DNA of 64,000 bases from Aquanectria penicillioides. Lineage: Eukaryota > Ascomycota > Sordariomycetes > Hypocreales > Nectriaceae. The position numbers and the translations under genes were made by a program. The stretch lies in the NCBI GenBank assembly GCA_003415625.1, contig PYIU01000004.1, forward strand, positions 2,232,001 to 2,296,000. Reading direction: 5' to 3'. This document shows positions 10,873 through 23,914 of this stretch, piece by piece; within the stretch, counting starts at the first letter, position 1; every line of letters starts with the position of its first letter. The notes beneath the pieces were generated by a model that was given only the letters and a program-made list of their open reading frames with translations, did not search any database and was not told where the DNA came from.

Positions 10873-13332
10873 ATGGCGCGCTATCTGAACCCGGCCAAGA
10901 TTGGCCTGCTTGTTCTCGTAGAGCTCTATGGCGAAGGCGCTGTGCCAAGTGATGCAGTCTTGCCAGTTCTATCCTTCATCACATCGCACCTCATGGACCA
11001 TGATCCGTCGAAAGCCTCCGCAGACCAAGCCGCTCGATGGAGCAGAGCGGAACGTACGGTCAGCTTGGTAATAGCCATAAAAGATTTTGAGAAGCTTCTT
11101 GGAAGTTACCCTTTCCTCATGGGCATGCCAGGTCGAAAACTCTGGGACCAGTTTCTTGGGAAACTATGGAACATCAACTCGCTCGATGCCTTACACGAGT
11201 TTTTCGAGAACCTACTTGGAATGCTCACCAAGAGTAAAGAAGAGCGCCGGAGACTGGCCGAACTGGGTGAACCTGAAGAGGAGGAAGGCATCAAACTGTC
11301 GCCAAATTCACCACTCGGAACCTTTGTCCGCAGGGCGCGCCTGGAGTATCAGCGGCTCCGGTTCCACGACTGCACAGAATTGTGGAAGAACTTTGTTCGG
11401 TATCGACAGCCCACAGCACATTACTTGAAGCGAAAGATACCTGGGTTCGGACACATGAGCTTTGACAATGTGTTGCTCCTGGGCGAGCAGGAAGACTGGG
11501 ACCACAAGAGTGTCATGGACTTGGCGTCAGTGGCATATGGCGACATGCTCACAGGGGACCAGAGTAGTACTCTTCCGTCAGTACCGATGATATCGAGACC
11601 CTATTGGAGTTTCAGATTGAGCAAATGCAGAGTTAGTTAATTCCTCCTGACAAGATTGCACACTCAACTAACTAGCCATAGAGTATGGTAACAGGATACC
11701 GTTGGAAATCCGGCATCAGTTCCACGATCTACTCAATGATAGTTTTCTTGTCCCAAGTCTCACACACTACCTGAGGTTTGCTCATCATTCCCCTTCAGGT
11801 TTTGTCCCCTACTAACATGCGCCAGTTTCCTTGACTCTTGGAGAGCAGGGGATTACCCCACAGCATTCGACTTCCTCCACCGGTACTTTGACTACACTAT
11901 GCAGAACAGAGATCGCCTGTTCTACCAATATGCCTTGATGAACCTGGCAGTTCTCCAAGCCGACTTTGGTTGTCACAAAGAGGCTGTTGCAGCTATGCTC
12001 GAAACCGTCTCTACAGCAAGAGAAAACAGGGATATGACCTGTCTCAACTTTGCTCTCAACTGGCTTTTTCACTTTGGCAGGGCCCATCCCGACCTCGTTA
12101 GGGACTTGGAGTCTAATAGTATGCTGGGAACCGGCAAAGAAAGCCTCGCATTTCTCCGTGTTAAGGCCAAGGAAACAGGGATGTGGACGCTCTGGAGTTC
12201 GGTTCTCCTTAGCGAGGCTAAGCTTGGACTTGTTAATGGCGATAGCGTGGCGACTGCGCTAGAGTTCATGGTTCGCAGCTCCCAAATCATCATCGAACGA
12301 AACATGAAGAACATGTTCGGTTCACAGCTGTCGCTGTCAGCCGCCCTCTGGGACCGACTGGGACTTTCTCAGCTATCATCTATGACTTGCGAAATATTTC
12401 TAAGGTGCCACGCAAGATATTCTATCTTCGACGACGAGCTCAAGGTAAATTGCCGGCTTGCGCTCCTCCTGGCAGCTCGAGGAAAGTATGACGATGCCTT
12501 GGAGAAGCTGGAATCTTTGGAAGAAAACTCATTGAGATCGTGGAAGCCCAGCCAATACTGGCACAAATATAGAGGGGTGATCAAGCTCAGACGAGATCTA
12601 CATCACAACAATCTGGAGGGGGCAGAGCAACTTCTATCACAGATCCTGCAATCGAAGATGGACGACCTGGAGCCGGACATGGCATTCCTCGTTGACACAC
12701 TTCACATTGACTACCTCACTCGCCGAGGCGACCTACAAGCTGCGTTTGCCAAGGTCGACGCCATGATGCTAAAGCTACGAGACGAGAAGAAGGACGTGGC
12801 CTTGAGAGTCAAACTTCTTCTGTTGAAAGCCTCGCTGCTGGACAAGTCCGGTCGCCCGCAAAGAGGCTTCACTATCGCCATGCGGGCTACGAGCATTTCT
12901 TGGAGAGCACGGCTCATCCCTTCGCTTTGGCACTCGATTGGTGCCGTCGCGAACATCCTGGTCTCCCTGAGCGAGTTTGAAGGAGCAGCTCATTTGCTGA
13001 CCGCAGTCATCCCGCGGTCACTCGAGTGTGATGCGGCTGCTCTATCGGCGCAACTCTACTCCTATCTTGCCGACGCAAACATGGGTCTCGCTGGCAAACA
13101 TGAGGCCAAGTCGAACAAGCGCAAGGAGTACATGACCAAGGCACTGGCGGCAGTGCAAAAGTCATTTGATCACTACTCCAGTATTGAAGATATTGGGCAG
13201 CAGTGCCAAATGATGGCCAAGAAAGCTATGATTATGAAGTTATCCGGGGATATGGTTCTGGCCGCGGATTATGCGGCAGCGTATGTCGCATTACGAAAGA
13301 CGGCAGAGGCGCTCAGCCTTGGAGGGCCATGA
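10873..13332 (+). CDS. APC5: Anaphase-promoting complex subunit 5, frame broken once
   Basis: TPR-repeat scaffold subunit of the APC/C ubiquitin ligase, which drives mitotic exit in the nucleus. Exons are 10873-11631, 11682-11775 and 11826-13332. Exon 1 begins MARYLNPAKIGLLVLVELY. Exon 3 holds the characteristic FLDSWRAGDYPTAFDFLHRY block followed by helical repeats to the C-terminus. In exon 1 the frame changes near the CC at 11575-11576: SSTLP must continue as VSTDDIETLLEFQIEQMQ, which needs one more base. With it the product is 786 residues. The gene is followed, convergently, by the CIA30-like gene. Confidence 0.93.
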
Positions 13333-13591
13333 GTGATGATAGATGATAGATGAATACCATGAAAGGAAAAATAAATACTACACAATGGAACTGTGTGACA
13401 TGTTTGCGAAATCATCATAACTGTGATATTTATACATGGGGCGGGGCACTGGACCGCCGGATCCAGGTTGCCCTCGTTGTCGACAGCGGCAACTTGTACA
13501 AGTACAGGCACTTTTTGACTACCGTAAATTCGTTCCCCCAAATTCTCTGAATATCCTAGCCTCTGTGTTTTGGGCTATGCGGTCGATTGTA

Positions 13592-14454
13592 TTACCACCT
13601 GATTCTTTCTCCCTTGCGGTTCCTCAGCTCGCCTTCTTCAGATTGTCCCGCAACCTCTCCCTCAGTAACGTCATTTGTTGCCCACACCTTCTCAATGCAA
13701 AGCTCAAACGGGCCCTCAGTGCGGTCCGTCAGACCGATGCCTACTGTCAACACCTTCTGCCGGAGCATCTCGGTCTGCGGCTCAACGACAAATCCGTGGT
13801 TGGTGCGCACAAAATCGTTCCATTTGACGAGGATTGTCTCCCACTGGCCCGGCCGCTTGGGGAATAGCCGGTGCTGGTGTAGATCTGAAGGCTCAACGCT
13901 CTCGGTCTGGAGGTTGATCAAGTAGGCGCGGCCATCCGACTTGACTCGCATCGCAAGATAAATATAGGGATCGATATCCCACATGGCGCGGCCAAAGACC
14001 GTGGGTCGTTGATCGGGAGATCGGAAGCCTGCGAAGCCAGTTCTTTGGACGTTGGGGAGGTCGGAAGGGAGACGGGTTGAGATGTTCCCGAAGAAGCGTG
14101 CGTATGAGGTGGGATTGTATGAGGACGTCGAGGAGGGTGTTTCCGTAGTGGATGAGGTCTCGTTGGTCTTGTCCGCAGTCACAAACTCCAAATTACTCTC
14201 GGAGAAGCCACCGATGGACTTGTCGGACATGACGATGCTGTCTTTAATTGTCTGGGCGCTGTTGAAGTCGTATAGCGGCTTGGGGGCAGAGGCGCCTTTG
14301 ATGGCCTCGAAGGTCACGGCTACACATGCATCAGCAAAGACGGCCACTAAACTAGAGCACCACAGAAGCGCATACATATTTGGGCTCGCCGTTTGAGCTC
14401 ATCCATGCTTCGGCCGAGGAAGCCCTTTGAGAGGAGGAACTGTGTGGCCCTCAT
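13592..14454 (-). CDS. cia30: Complex I intermediate-associated protein 30 (CIA30) homologue
   Basis: Assembly chaperone of mitochondrial NADH:ubiquinone oxidoreductase. Two exons (14454-14376 and 14319-13592) give 268 residues. The first exon encodes MRATQFLLSKGFLGRSMDEL, a plausible import signal. The body has the CIA30 pattern: LYDFNSAQTI near the start, GFAGFRSP, the galactose-binding-fold segment YIYLAMRVKSDGRAYLIN, and WETILVKWNDFVRTNHG, then IGLTDRTEGPFELCIEKVWA. The 56-nt intron was set by phase, because reading upstream of 14319 without it gives a spurious hydrophobic N-terminus. The gene converges with APC5 and diverges from the mL45-like gene across 525 bp. Confidence 0.9.
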
Positions 14455-14979
14455 GGCGGGCAAGTTTTTACGATGCAGAAAAGTAATGGGGAGGTTCGTA
14501 AATCGGCAAAGCTGAGTACTTGGGAGTCGCAGAGCCCAATTGGCTCACCGTAGTTCGAAGAACATCAGCTCTCGAAGAGGAAGCGACTAGGATAGCCTTG
14601 AGCCTTGCGCTGGTGCACAGCGTGGGAGGCGAGTTGGATGAGTGGGCGTCAGTTGTTGGTGATGCAGCTCAATCGATAACCATGATGCCCAGGACATTGT
14701 TAATTCGCACGTGCCGGCGGGTGTGGAATTGGAGTACACCCCACCCCACCTTCATACTAAATGGGCCAATTTCCACAGGGTACCCTGTGAAAGGGGATTC
14801 GGAACAAGCTTAATCCGTATGTCGAACCAGAAACCCAAGAAATTCTTCCCGGAGTGCCCTCGAGATCTTTCGGGTCCAGCTTCAAGCCCGATAATGACAG
14901 CGCACCGCCGGTAAAACCGGTCCCGGATCTCTCGAATACGGTCACCACTGGCCCGAAATAGTCGAATTCCACAGCCGCA

Positions 14980-16055
14980 ATGCCTTTGTTTGCCGCGATG
15001 GGCCCCTCAGCGGCCCGCCTCCTGCGCCCCGGCGCCCCCTCGGCTTTGGCTCTTCGCCAGTGCCTCGCTGGCACCACCCGACTCCAATTCGCGCGCTCGT
15101 TCTCAATGCCCTCGAAAGGTCGCATGCACCGCGAAATGGAGAAGATGGCTCGTGAGGGATCAAAGAGAACCGATGTTGAGACCATGTCGAAAATCCAAAA
15201 GAAGGCCAACGACGAGTACTTTAAGTCTGGAGGGGGTCCGCTGTTCCCTGGTTAGTGGTGTCAATTGTCCCTCTTGTGCAATTGTTGGATGTTAAGAGCA
15301 GGGCCGTGTAATTTTCCTGTGCCAGAGGATTAAACTAACACAACTCTTCAATTGCAGGCACCTTTGTCCCTCTCCCCGTTTCTCGATACCCTCGCAACCC
15401 CCGCGACTTCCTACGCTACCAATGGTTCCGCATATTTCAGTGGGGAATTGAGACGCTCTCGATCCTGAATTTTAAGCTACAGTCTATGCCGGACTGGACC
15501 ACGCGACCCAAGTGGAAGGCCGCCCGCGGCAAGATCGCCCCGACCGCCAAGGTCATGTATACCGATATGCTCGGAGCCTTTGCCAACGGCGACAAGGACA
15601 CCATTAACGAACTCTGCCTCGGAAACTTCGCCAAGAAGCTGACCGGCGCTATCGACCGCCGAAACCCGAACGAGCTGACCAAGTTCGAGCTCATGAGCTT
15701 CAACCAGGGCCTCTTCTACCCTCGCGTTGTGGCCCACCAGGTGCACAACGTGAACCCTCACGACAAGGAGATGTTCACCGAGCAGGCCGTCGTTGCCATC
15801 TCTTCCACGCAAAAGGCAAGCCGACACAAGGCCTCGACTGGCGAGCTCATCCCTGGCAGCACCAAGTTGCAGGCAAAGGTGGAGCACGTTGTTCTGTCAC
15901 GACAGGTCAGCGACAAGACGTATCAGGCTGGCCCTTGGCGGATATGGGGCACCGTACCCGTGACGACGATGGAAAGCTATCTTGAGGAGCAGGAGTGGAT
16001 TCGCCAGGAACAGGCTAAGCGTGCTGGATGGGAGGGCCCTATGAAGAAGGACTAA
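14980..16055 (+). CDS. Mitochondrial Tim44-like domain protein (mL45/Mba1 type)
   Basis: Probably the mL45/Mba1-type protein that binds the mitoribosome exit region at the inner membrane. Two exons (14980-15250, 15358-16055) give 322 residues. The N-terminus (MPLFAAMGPSAARLLRPG, then LALRQCLAGTTRLQF) looks like an import presequence. The Tim44-like domain starts around residue 170 with APTAKVMYTDMLGAFANGDK and continues through LCLGNFAKKLTGAIDRR to the C-terminal WRIWGTVPVTTMESYLEEQ. The intron boundary splits a Gly codon. An internal start 10 bases on lies in another frame and is discarded. The exact orthologue name is inferred from the domain and length only. Confidence 0.85.
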
Positions 16056-16430
16056 GTGTATGCGTATGCTCTAAAGCCGAGAGAGGGAAAGGACTGGAAC
16101 AGCCCCTGTACTACCTACGACAGTCACGCATGGGTGGAAGACCAATGTAAAATGAAGTGAGTGTAAATTGTACGAAGATTATATCTGTACTATAGAAATA
16201 GCATGGAGGCCGGCAAACGGACGTCAGTGCAGAGAATTCTCCAAATCAATTCTGAATATTTTGCTTTTCAGCAAAGAGCCAAGCCTCCATGGTGAAAGAA
16301 GGCGTCGCAGAACGCGATTGATGCGATTTGGCGTCCATGGTCTATTCCCATCCTCCAGTCCAGCCGGAAAAAAAACGGCTGGATGGGAACGAAAATAGTG
16401 CCGCTAGGGCACCGCCTTGCTGGGATGAAC

Positions 16431-18801
16431 CTAGAAGAACTTGCCAGGGGTGGTAGTGACGATATTTTCGGGGGAAACATCCGTGTCTCGGCTGGGAGTG
16501 CGCGAAACGGGACGGTCAAGAGCATCGAAACGGTGGCCCCGGATCTTGGCGCTGGTCCACTGGAAGGTGAGGCGGAGGAACAGAGCGCCAAAGCCCCAAA
16601 GAAGGCCACCGACAGGAGCCGCAACGAAGGCGCCAAACGCGCTCCAGTCATCGCCGTAGAGACCTTGCTCAAGGAGGAGGAGTTCAGCACCCATATGGGC
16701 ATCGCCGTAGTAGATGGCGCCAAAGATGAAGACTGTGAGAATTCCACCGAGGCCACCGATAACGACCTCAAAGCCGCGCCACCAGTAGCACTGGGGGAGG
16801 AGGCCGATGCAAAGGACCGGGATAACGGCGGCGGAGACCAGATCGGTGATGAGATAGATCTGGAGGATAGACGGGGCCTTGAGGGCCAAAACGACCACGG
16901 GGATAATGATCAACACCACCATTCCACGAATGATCCAGATGTTGAGGCGGTTGCGGAAAAGGTCATTGGACGCAGACGAGACCATAGCTGACTGAAGACT
17001 GTCAAAGGCAGCAGTGCTGAGGGTCACAACCATAACAAGAACGATGCCAATGACCCAGTTGGGAAGGGTCTCGAGCAAGAGGAAGAATGCGACTGATCCA
17101 GACTCCTCAATTTGATCCATGGGCAGGGCACCGGACCAAACGGCGATCAGACCAGTGGCACTGACAAGAGTGATGATGCATAGGATGATGACGGTGGCAA
17201 TGGAGGTACCGATCTTGAGGTCCTTGTCTGTTTTGGACGAGAAGGTGCGGAGCCAGAAATTGGAGAGGAAGAAGTCGTTGGTGATGATGGCAACGGGGAA
17301 AATGTACAAGAGTTGCCATCCGAGCAAGTTGGCCTTGGTTAGCTCGGATTCTTGGATCAGGTCCTTGTGAATCTCCGTCTTCGCTCCAATGGTGATGGTA
17401 GCGATGATGACGAGACCGATGACCATGCCTCCTTGGATAACATCTGTGAGGAAGGAGATTTTAAATCCACCAAGAGCTAAACGGCCGCGTTCTATTAGTC
17501 TTTGGTTGTAATCCCACAAGGACACGTGCTTGGCTAGAGAAGACGTACATGTGTAGATTGTTGTAATGACGCATTCCACAACCATGACAGGAAGGCTGTC
17601 CAGTCCGGTCAAGGTGTTGACCACCTGTCCGATGGCCGACAATTCAGAGACCATGTACAAAAACAACGTGACGAGAGTCATGAAGCTCAGATATAGCATG
17701 GTCAGAGTGCCGTATCGCTGCCGAGTCCATTCTGTCAAGACGAAGCCTTCGGGGCATTGCCTTCGAATAACAGGACCGAGGAAGCCAAATGTGAGGATTG
17801 GCAAGGCTGAGGCAAGAGCGTAAATGATCATACCCTGGACACCAGAAATGGTGGCCAACTGCGGGTAAGAAAAGAGAATACCGGATCCGAGAGCTATTTG
17901 AGTCAGTCTTCCAATCTCGGGGAAGGGGGTTTTAGAGGGGCTTTAGAGCGGCAACACTTTTCCCACGCAAGCATTAACTTGATCGAGTATTACGGTACAA
18001 TCTCAGCTTCATCTTCGCAACGGCGGCATCTCCCAGGACAGGCGTTTGCCCAGGGTTGGATGCCACCGAATGCGTAGACTCGGCGCCCGTAGTGAGCCGC
18101 ATCTCCCCCCCCTCCCGAGATGCCTCTCTGAGCGGGGTTTGTTCTGGCCATGCACCAGGCTGGTAGGGTCAGTAGCATCAGAGCGTGACGGCATCTCATG
18201 GAGGGGGCGAAGATAAGGGATCTTGGGTACGAACCTGCTCGTTCAGTCCCGTCGCTGCGTGTGTCATCATACTCGACCGGGAAGTTTTTGGTGGATTCCA
18301 AGTTTCAAATTTCATCGCTGCGCAAAATGCTACCGCTCCGGGATGCTGTGTCAAGAGAGCTATCTAGATGCTCTACTCACCGGAAGCGACGAAGTTCATG
18401 GCCAAAGGCCAAGCTGCACATTCAGTTAGCCGCGAAGCTCAGGGGAGCAGAGGTGGGGTTCGTCATGTCCGAGGCGCCCAGGAGTTCTGAAGCGGTGGCA
18501 GGTTCCCAAACGTCAACCCATTCTCTGTTGCTTGGATTCATCTGGACGTATCGGACAAAACTGAAGAGGATCTGACCAGTCTGAGTTCCATTTCCTGCAA
18601 GAAAGTCTTCCTTGCCCTGATTTCTCATTCTCCAGGCGATGCCTGTTCCCAGCAACCTAATTTGCGACAGTTAGTTGTCGCGATTCCGGACATGAAGAGT
18701 GGGCAGACGATTTCGCTGCTCCAGCCAAGGTTCACGAACAAAAAGATGCCATATGTGACATAGATGATGGCGTTGGACGCCTCAGAAGATGGTTGACCCA
18801 T
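16431..18801 (-). CDS. Sodium:solute symporter family transporter (urea-permease type)
   Basis: Multi-pass plasma-membrane transporter related to fungal urea/polyamine permease Dur3. Exons: 18801-18709, 18656-18577, 18413-18381, 17893-17549, 17476-16431. Family blocks are NLGWS, LLGTGIAWRMRNQGKEDFLA, WPLAMNFVAS, GSGILFSYPQLATISGVQG, IRRQCPEGFVLTEWTRQRYG and FKISFLTDVIQGG, followed by about ten further hydrophobic helices and a hydrophilic Ser/Pro tail. The junction of the first two exons is one base out of phase (sum 3n+1), so the 5' end may be misread or may carry an indel. The intron at 17894-18380 is 487 bases, far longer than any other in the window. Substrate is inferred from family only. 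Confidence 0.85.
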
Positions 18802-20139
18802 GGCAGATGAGCTGAGACGTGTCGAATTCCCTTGTTTGAAGGCAAGTCAATTCAAACCTGAGCAAGTCGTTTGTTCTTTGAGATTGTTTGATGGAAGGAA
18901 AAGAGGAAAAGGGTAGGTATTTGGGAAAGGTGGGGGTACAAGAAGCGAGAAAAAATCAGATGTTGCAACTAAGAAATTAATCATCGCGAGCGAGAAAAAA
19001 AAGACGCGGCCACCCAGTACTCATTAGAGTTAGGTAGTTCTCTCGCGCCGAGCTAGGCCCGACCACACACCTTGTGGTGATGCTTGGCGACGGCATGGTT
19101 GACACCGAACCGAGTTTTTAAGTGGGGGTTCGCCTCGTCACCATTTCATTCCCCTGTCCGTCACCTGGGCCAAAGTCGCACGATGCTGTCTTCAGTCACT
19201 GAAGCCATTCAACCCCACGCCACACAATATATGGAGAGTCCCCGGTTTGGTGTGAGATATTCCACTTTTTGTTCTGTGATACTATATTACATTCATGTGC
19301 ACACGCAAGGGTGTTTCCTCTCCGTCTGTAATGCCCAACTAAGCTGCGACTTCCGCCATCCAACCCCATCATTAAGATGTTGATGTCGAAAGTTTCATCC
19401 AGTCTGTCATCCAAACCACCCTTTGCTATCATTGATATGCGTCCCCAATTTTTCTTCCCCGAGGTTGTGCTATCAATTCTTCTGTCGCAGTTTCGGGATT
19501 TTGTTGTGAGAAATAGAACAGAAGATAATAAAAGAGACAAATCAAGGAAAAGAAAACGTAGAGAGCATTGGGTAACGTGCTAAAATGCGCAAGCGAGGCT
19601 ACTTTCCCATGTATGACTCTGAGAGCTGCTCTTAAGAAGATGCTAATCTGCCTTGGGCAGAAAATTCACGTCAAAAAGCTGGGGCAAAAGTTTTGGCTGA
19701 GCCTGCTGGTGTTAATGTTCTGCAGGCAATGTCAACAAATCGGGGGCCACTAACCTCTAAATTGAAGGCTTCAATGGCGTGATAAAAGCATAATAGAACG
19801 GCAAAAACTCGAGAGTGAAAGTTGATAAACCCATCGACCAGACTAGGTGCATGCCTTGGAGGCCACATGCTCCGAGGTTTCCAGAGGCTGGTATGATAGA
19901 AAAGGCATGGCCGATCCAAGCACCGGGTCGAAACGAGATTGCTAGCTGAGAATAATTCCAGCTTTGATAGCCGAACTTGAGAGCCTGTGATCACGAGCCT
20001 ACACTTTGGACCTTTGAGGACCTGATTAGCATCGAATTTGAGAAACCCCCCCCCCTTTCCTTTTTTTTTTTTTTTTTTTTTGTTTGTGCAAAGGCAGAAG
20101 CACATACGACGCGTCATAGATTACTTGCCGTAGCCGTTT
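18802..20139. other. Intergenic region with poly-T tract
   Basis: Upstream of the transporter and downstream of the RRM gene. Only short shadow frames are present. It holds a C10 run (20046-20055) and a T21 run (20061-20081), the latter being A21 on the RRM-gene strand and about 60-80 bp from its stop, so possibly in its 3' UTR. Confidence 0.6.
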
Positions 20140-23100
20140 TCAATTGGATTGCTGACTGTCGTGGGCATCATCCACCTCGTCGTTGTTGGAGCCTGGGTGT
20201 GTTTCCATGGGGAAATTTGGTGTAACAAAGGACCCATACGAGTGCCCTTGGGACATAGGTTGCTGGGAGTAATAGTTTTGGGGATATCCATAAGGCGCAC
20301 CTTGCTGAGGCATGTTGTATGGTATTGCAGGTGGCATCGCCATACCCTGACCCATGGGCATCATTGCATTTGGCATCCCGTATGGAACACCGTGGTGCAT
20401 CCCGTTCGACATGTAAGGCATATGGTGGGACATTCCTTGAGGTGTCATCGCTGGTGGAAGAAAAGGCTGCATCGCCATGTTTGGGTTTCCATATGGCGAG
20501 TAAGGCGGCATGAAGGAGCCAGGGGGGTGGGCCATGGGCACTGGCATCGAAGATGCTGTGGCAGTTTGGGTTTCGGCCACTAATGAGGGTCCATGACCCT
20601 CTTGGGTCGATGCCCTTGGATTCTTGGAAGATTCAATAGATTTAGAGGTGCTTGAATTCTCTTCAATTTGTTCCTCTTTCTCCTTCTTGGGATAGCTAGC
20701 ACCCTTTTCATGACAATCCGAATTATTCTTGGGGGTATCCCTGTTGACGGAATTGATCTTTACCTTGAGCGACGTAGATCGACGCATCAGCGCTTCTTTT
20801 CTCTCAATAGCTTTCTCGGCACGAGCAGCAGCACGCTCTGCGGTATCGGAAGATGATCTTCCAGAAGCTTGGTGACGAACCCGATTAATCGCCGGCACAG
20901 GATGGGATTTGGTTGCAGAAAGTTTTGGCGATTCTCTGGAAGTTTCTGGTTCAGGAACAGCCTGCGAGTCGACCGCTTCGGCAGGCTCAACATGTTTAGC
21001 AAGTTCAACAACCTCAGCAGGCTCAACAATCTCGACAGACTCGGTGGTCTCGACAGATTTGGTAGACTCGGCAGGCTCTACAGCCTTGGCAGGCGTAGTG
21101 GTCTCGGCAAATTCAGTGGCTTCGGTAGGTGCAATAGTGCTAGAAGGCGAGACCATCACCGCAAGCTTAGTACTCTCAATTGTCTTAACAGTCTCGATGG
21201 TTTCGGCATTTTGCTGACTGGTAAGCCCTGTAATGTGGCTATTTTGACTGACCATCGGCTCAGCATTAAGTTGTGTAAGCGCTACCGTTTGCAAATGTTC
21301 AATCTCGTTGTTGGCGTTGCTACCACAAACCTGAACGATGGCAGGTTCAAGCGCGACTTGGTTGTCAACATGGTTGAAACTGGCCTGAAGAGATGCAGGG
21401 CAATTTTTGAGCTGACGGATGGCTGGTTCAGCGTAAGTCTGGGCCACAGCAGACTCTGAGTGGATTGGTGTTTTCGATGATCCTGTATAAGGTTGAGATG
21501 AACCGGACGAGATATAAGTTTGGGCTCCGTGATATGTATTCGAGTGCCTGAGATAGGGTTGGGAGGGGTCAAGTCCTCCGAATGATTGGGTTGCAGTGGA
21601 CGAAGTGTAAGCTTGGCATGAACTTGGGTTGGCGTAATTGACATGGGTTTCGGCAAATGGGTGGTTTGTTGAGTGTCGACCCGAGACTTGGGGTAAATTA
21701 TGCTCCACATACATCTGATTCAGAACATGACCGGTATTTGGCAGGGTTGAAGCATGACCAGTGTAGCCTTGTGTAACACTAGGCTGGTGATATTGGCGCC
21801 AGTCTGCAACAAAGTGAGAAGTTACCCTGAAGTGCATCGCAGATACTCACCTTCGGCGGAAGGGCCATTTGGGGTACGAAAGGGTACTGCTCTTGAGGAA
21901 CCAGACCAAGGGTCAATGGTAGGTAAAGGTTGAGAATAGTGACTGGCGCTGGAGTGGGAAGTCGAGGTCATTCGCTGATGGCTAGATTTACCTGAGGCGA
22001 AAGGGCCGGATGAGACCAGCCGTTGAGGAGCACTGGGAAACTTGAACTTCTTTCTCTCCACACGGAGAAGATAACCATTCAATTCTCTGCCGTTCTAGGA
22101 GCATGTTAGAGAGTTAGGATGGAAATTAAATGAGAAAATAATATTACCAGACGATCGACAACTTCTTGAGGGATACTCTCGTTCTCAAATTCGACAAAGG
22201 CAAAATGAATAGTATTCCCTGGAGAGAATATTGAGTAGTAATTCGCTAGACAATAAACGATACACTCACCGTTGGGTAGGGTATTTTGCCTGAGTTGGAT
22301 GCTGAGGATTGTGCCAGCAGAACCGACTACGGCATGGACAAGATCATCGGTAACTACTGGGGGTAGGTTGCCGATGAAAACTGACCGTAGATCCTTGGAA
22401 TACAGTTCCATAAGGATGTTGTCGTTAGTATCCATGTCGCACAGTTGCCTGATCTCATCAGGATCGAAAGGTAACACGGAAAATGTTGGATGGCGGCTTG
22501 TAGACTAGAAGCTCATTAGCGTCCCAAACCCCCCAGAGATGAAAGCGGTTGTCTTCTTACCCGCACAACGTCCCTTTGAGAGTCAAACATCTCGAAAACC
22601 ACAACCACAGCCTGAGGAAGATTCAGAAACGCCTGGCTTTGTCGGTCCAAATTCTCAATCTTCGAAATAGGTCCGTGTTGGGCCATCAGAGCATGGGCTT
22701 CGTTAATATGAGTTCGATGCCCACTCTTTTTATACACAACAAATGTGACTAATTTCGATAAGCAGATAATACAAAGAGTTAAGCGGACGGGCAATCAAAA
22801 CGCACTATTTGCCTTGCATCTTTCAGTTCGGCAAGGTCTCCCGTGGATAACACGACGGTTCCCACGAATTAGCGCAAGGTCTGCCTCGGCATCTTTCTAT
22901 AAAACTCTTAGCAGGGAAGAATGGTACAGTATTCGAATGAATTACCTTAAATTGGCAGAAAGCAAACGGCATGCGACGTTTGTCTCGTTTTATCTTGGTG
23001 TAAACTGACCCATATTCGCTGAAGATCTTGGTGACTTCTGCCTCCAAGACGTCATCCTCATGTGCTTGCGAAAGACTAAATAGCAAATTTAGAAATTGCC

Positions 23101-23914
23101 ATCAGAATAAAATCTAGAACTCACTTTGCGACAAAGATGCAAGCCGTGGGAGGATAAATGCCCTGAGGGTCGATGCGAGAAGGTGCCTTGACCAGCATAC
23201 CCGAGTTAGCATCAAGATGCCCTGGTTGGTCTTGACTAGCATTTTCATGTGTCACAAAGGACTCCGAAACCGAAACGATATCATCTTTGAAGGCATCGTC
23301 TTCAGACGAGCTACCCCGAACGGCAGAAGCGCTTTCACTGTGACTAGTTAGGGAGGTGTTACTTGCTAACTGGGAGCGCATGAGAACATACCTGGTCGTG
23401 GTGGAGTTTCTTCCAGTTCCGGCATCTGAGACCGATTTCCGAAGAACTCTACGATTTCTTTTTTAAGTATGATGCGGTAAAAAAAAAATGAGGAGTAATC
23501 TTACCGATTTACTGGCGAGGGGCTGTGTGACGGTATGCCTATTTTTGGTGTTAGTTGCTGGCTGGAGAGGGAATTCGTCACAAAATAGCCAGCGAATGCC
23601 AATATTTAAGCCCTAGCCAAGCCATCAAGACCACGGAGACGCAGAAAAGAAAAGAAAATGGCGAGGAAAGAAAGGCCATAGCTCGATGAACTCTTCCTTA
23701 TGATGAGCAAGACGGGCACCATCGAGAGGGAGGGAAAGCTAAGGCGGAAAATGGCAACGCCAAAGAGAAGAAGGAACGTACCATCACTTTCAGGGTAATC
23801 AGAGAAAGAGTCATGAGAGGCGGCGTCGAAGGAGACAGTCTTTCGAAGTGTATCGCCAAGGGAAAGGGGTCGGCGTCCGGCACTGGGTAAATCCTTGGTA
23901 GAGTAACGAGGCAT
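20140..23914 (-). CDS. RNA-binding protein with three RRM domains and long disordered tail
   Basis: Predicted RNA-binding regulator. I place eleven exons with consistent phases: 23914-23782, 23538-23505, 23457-23392, 23337-23125, 23075-22946, 22896-22806, 22748-22561, 22504-22270, 22218-22148, 22094-21851, 21803-20140, giving 1022 residues. RRM1 (about 145-220) has ACIFVANL and MPFAFCQF. A second RRM-like segment (about 220-285) has TFVVYKKS and PQAVVVVFEMF. RRM3 (about 325-405) has SVFIGNLPPVV and IHFAFVEF. The tail has a Glu/Val/Ala-rich repeat tract (EPAES, VEPAEV and similar), a basic Arg/Lys/Ala helix, and a Met/Pro/Gly/Tyr-rich end. Three-RRM fungal proteins such as fission-yeast Mug28 act in meiosis, but I cannot claim orthology. 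Exon 8 begins at 22504 because the next AG gives a stop. Confidence 0.85.
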
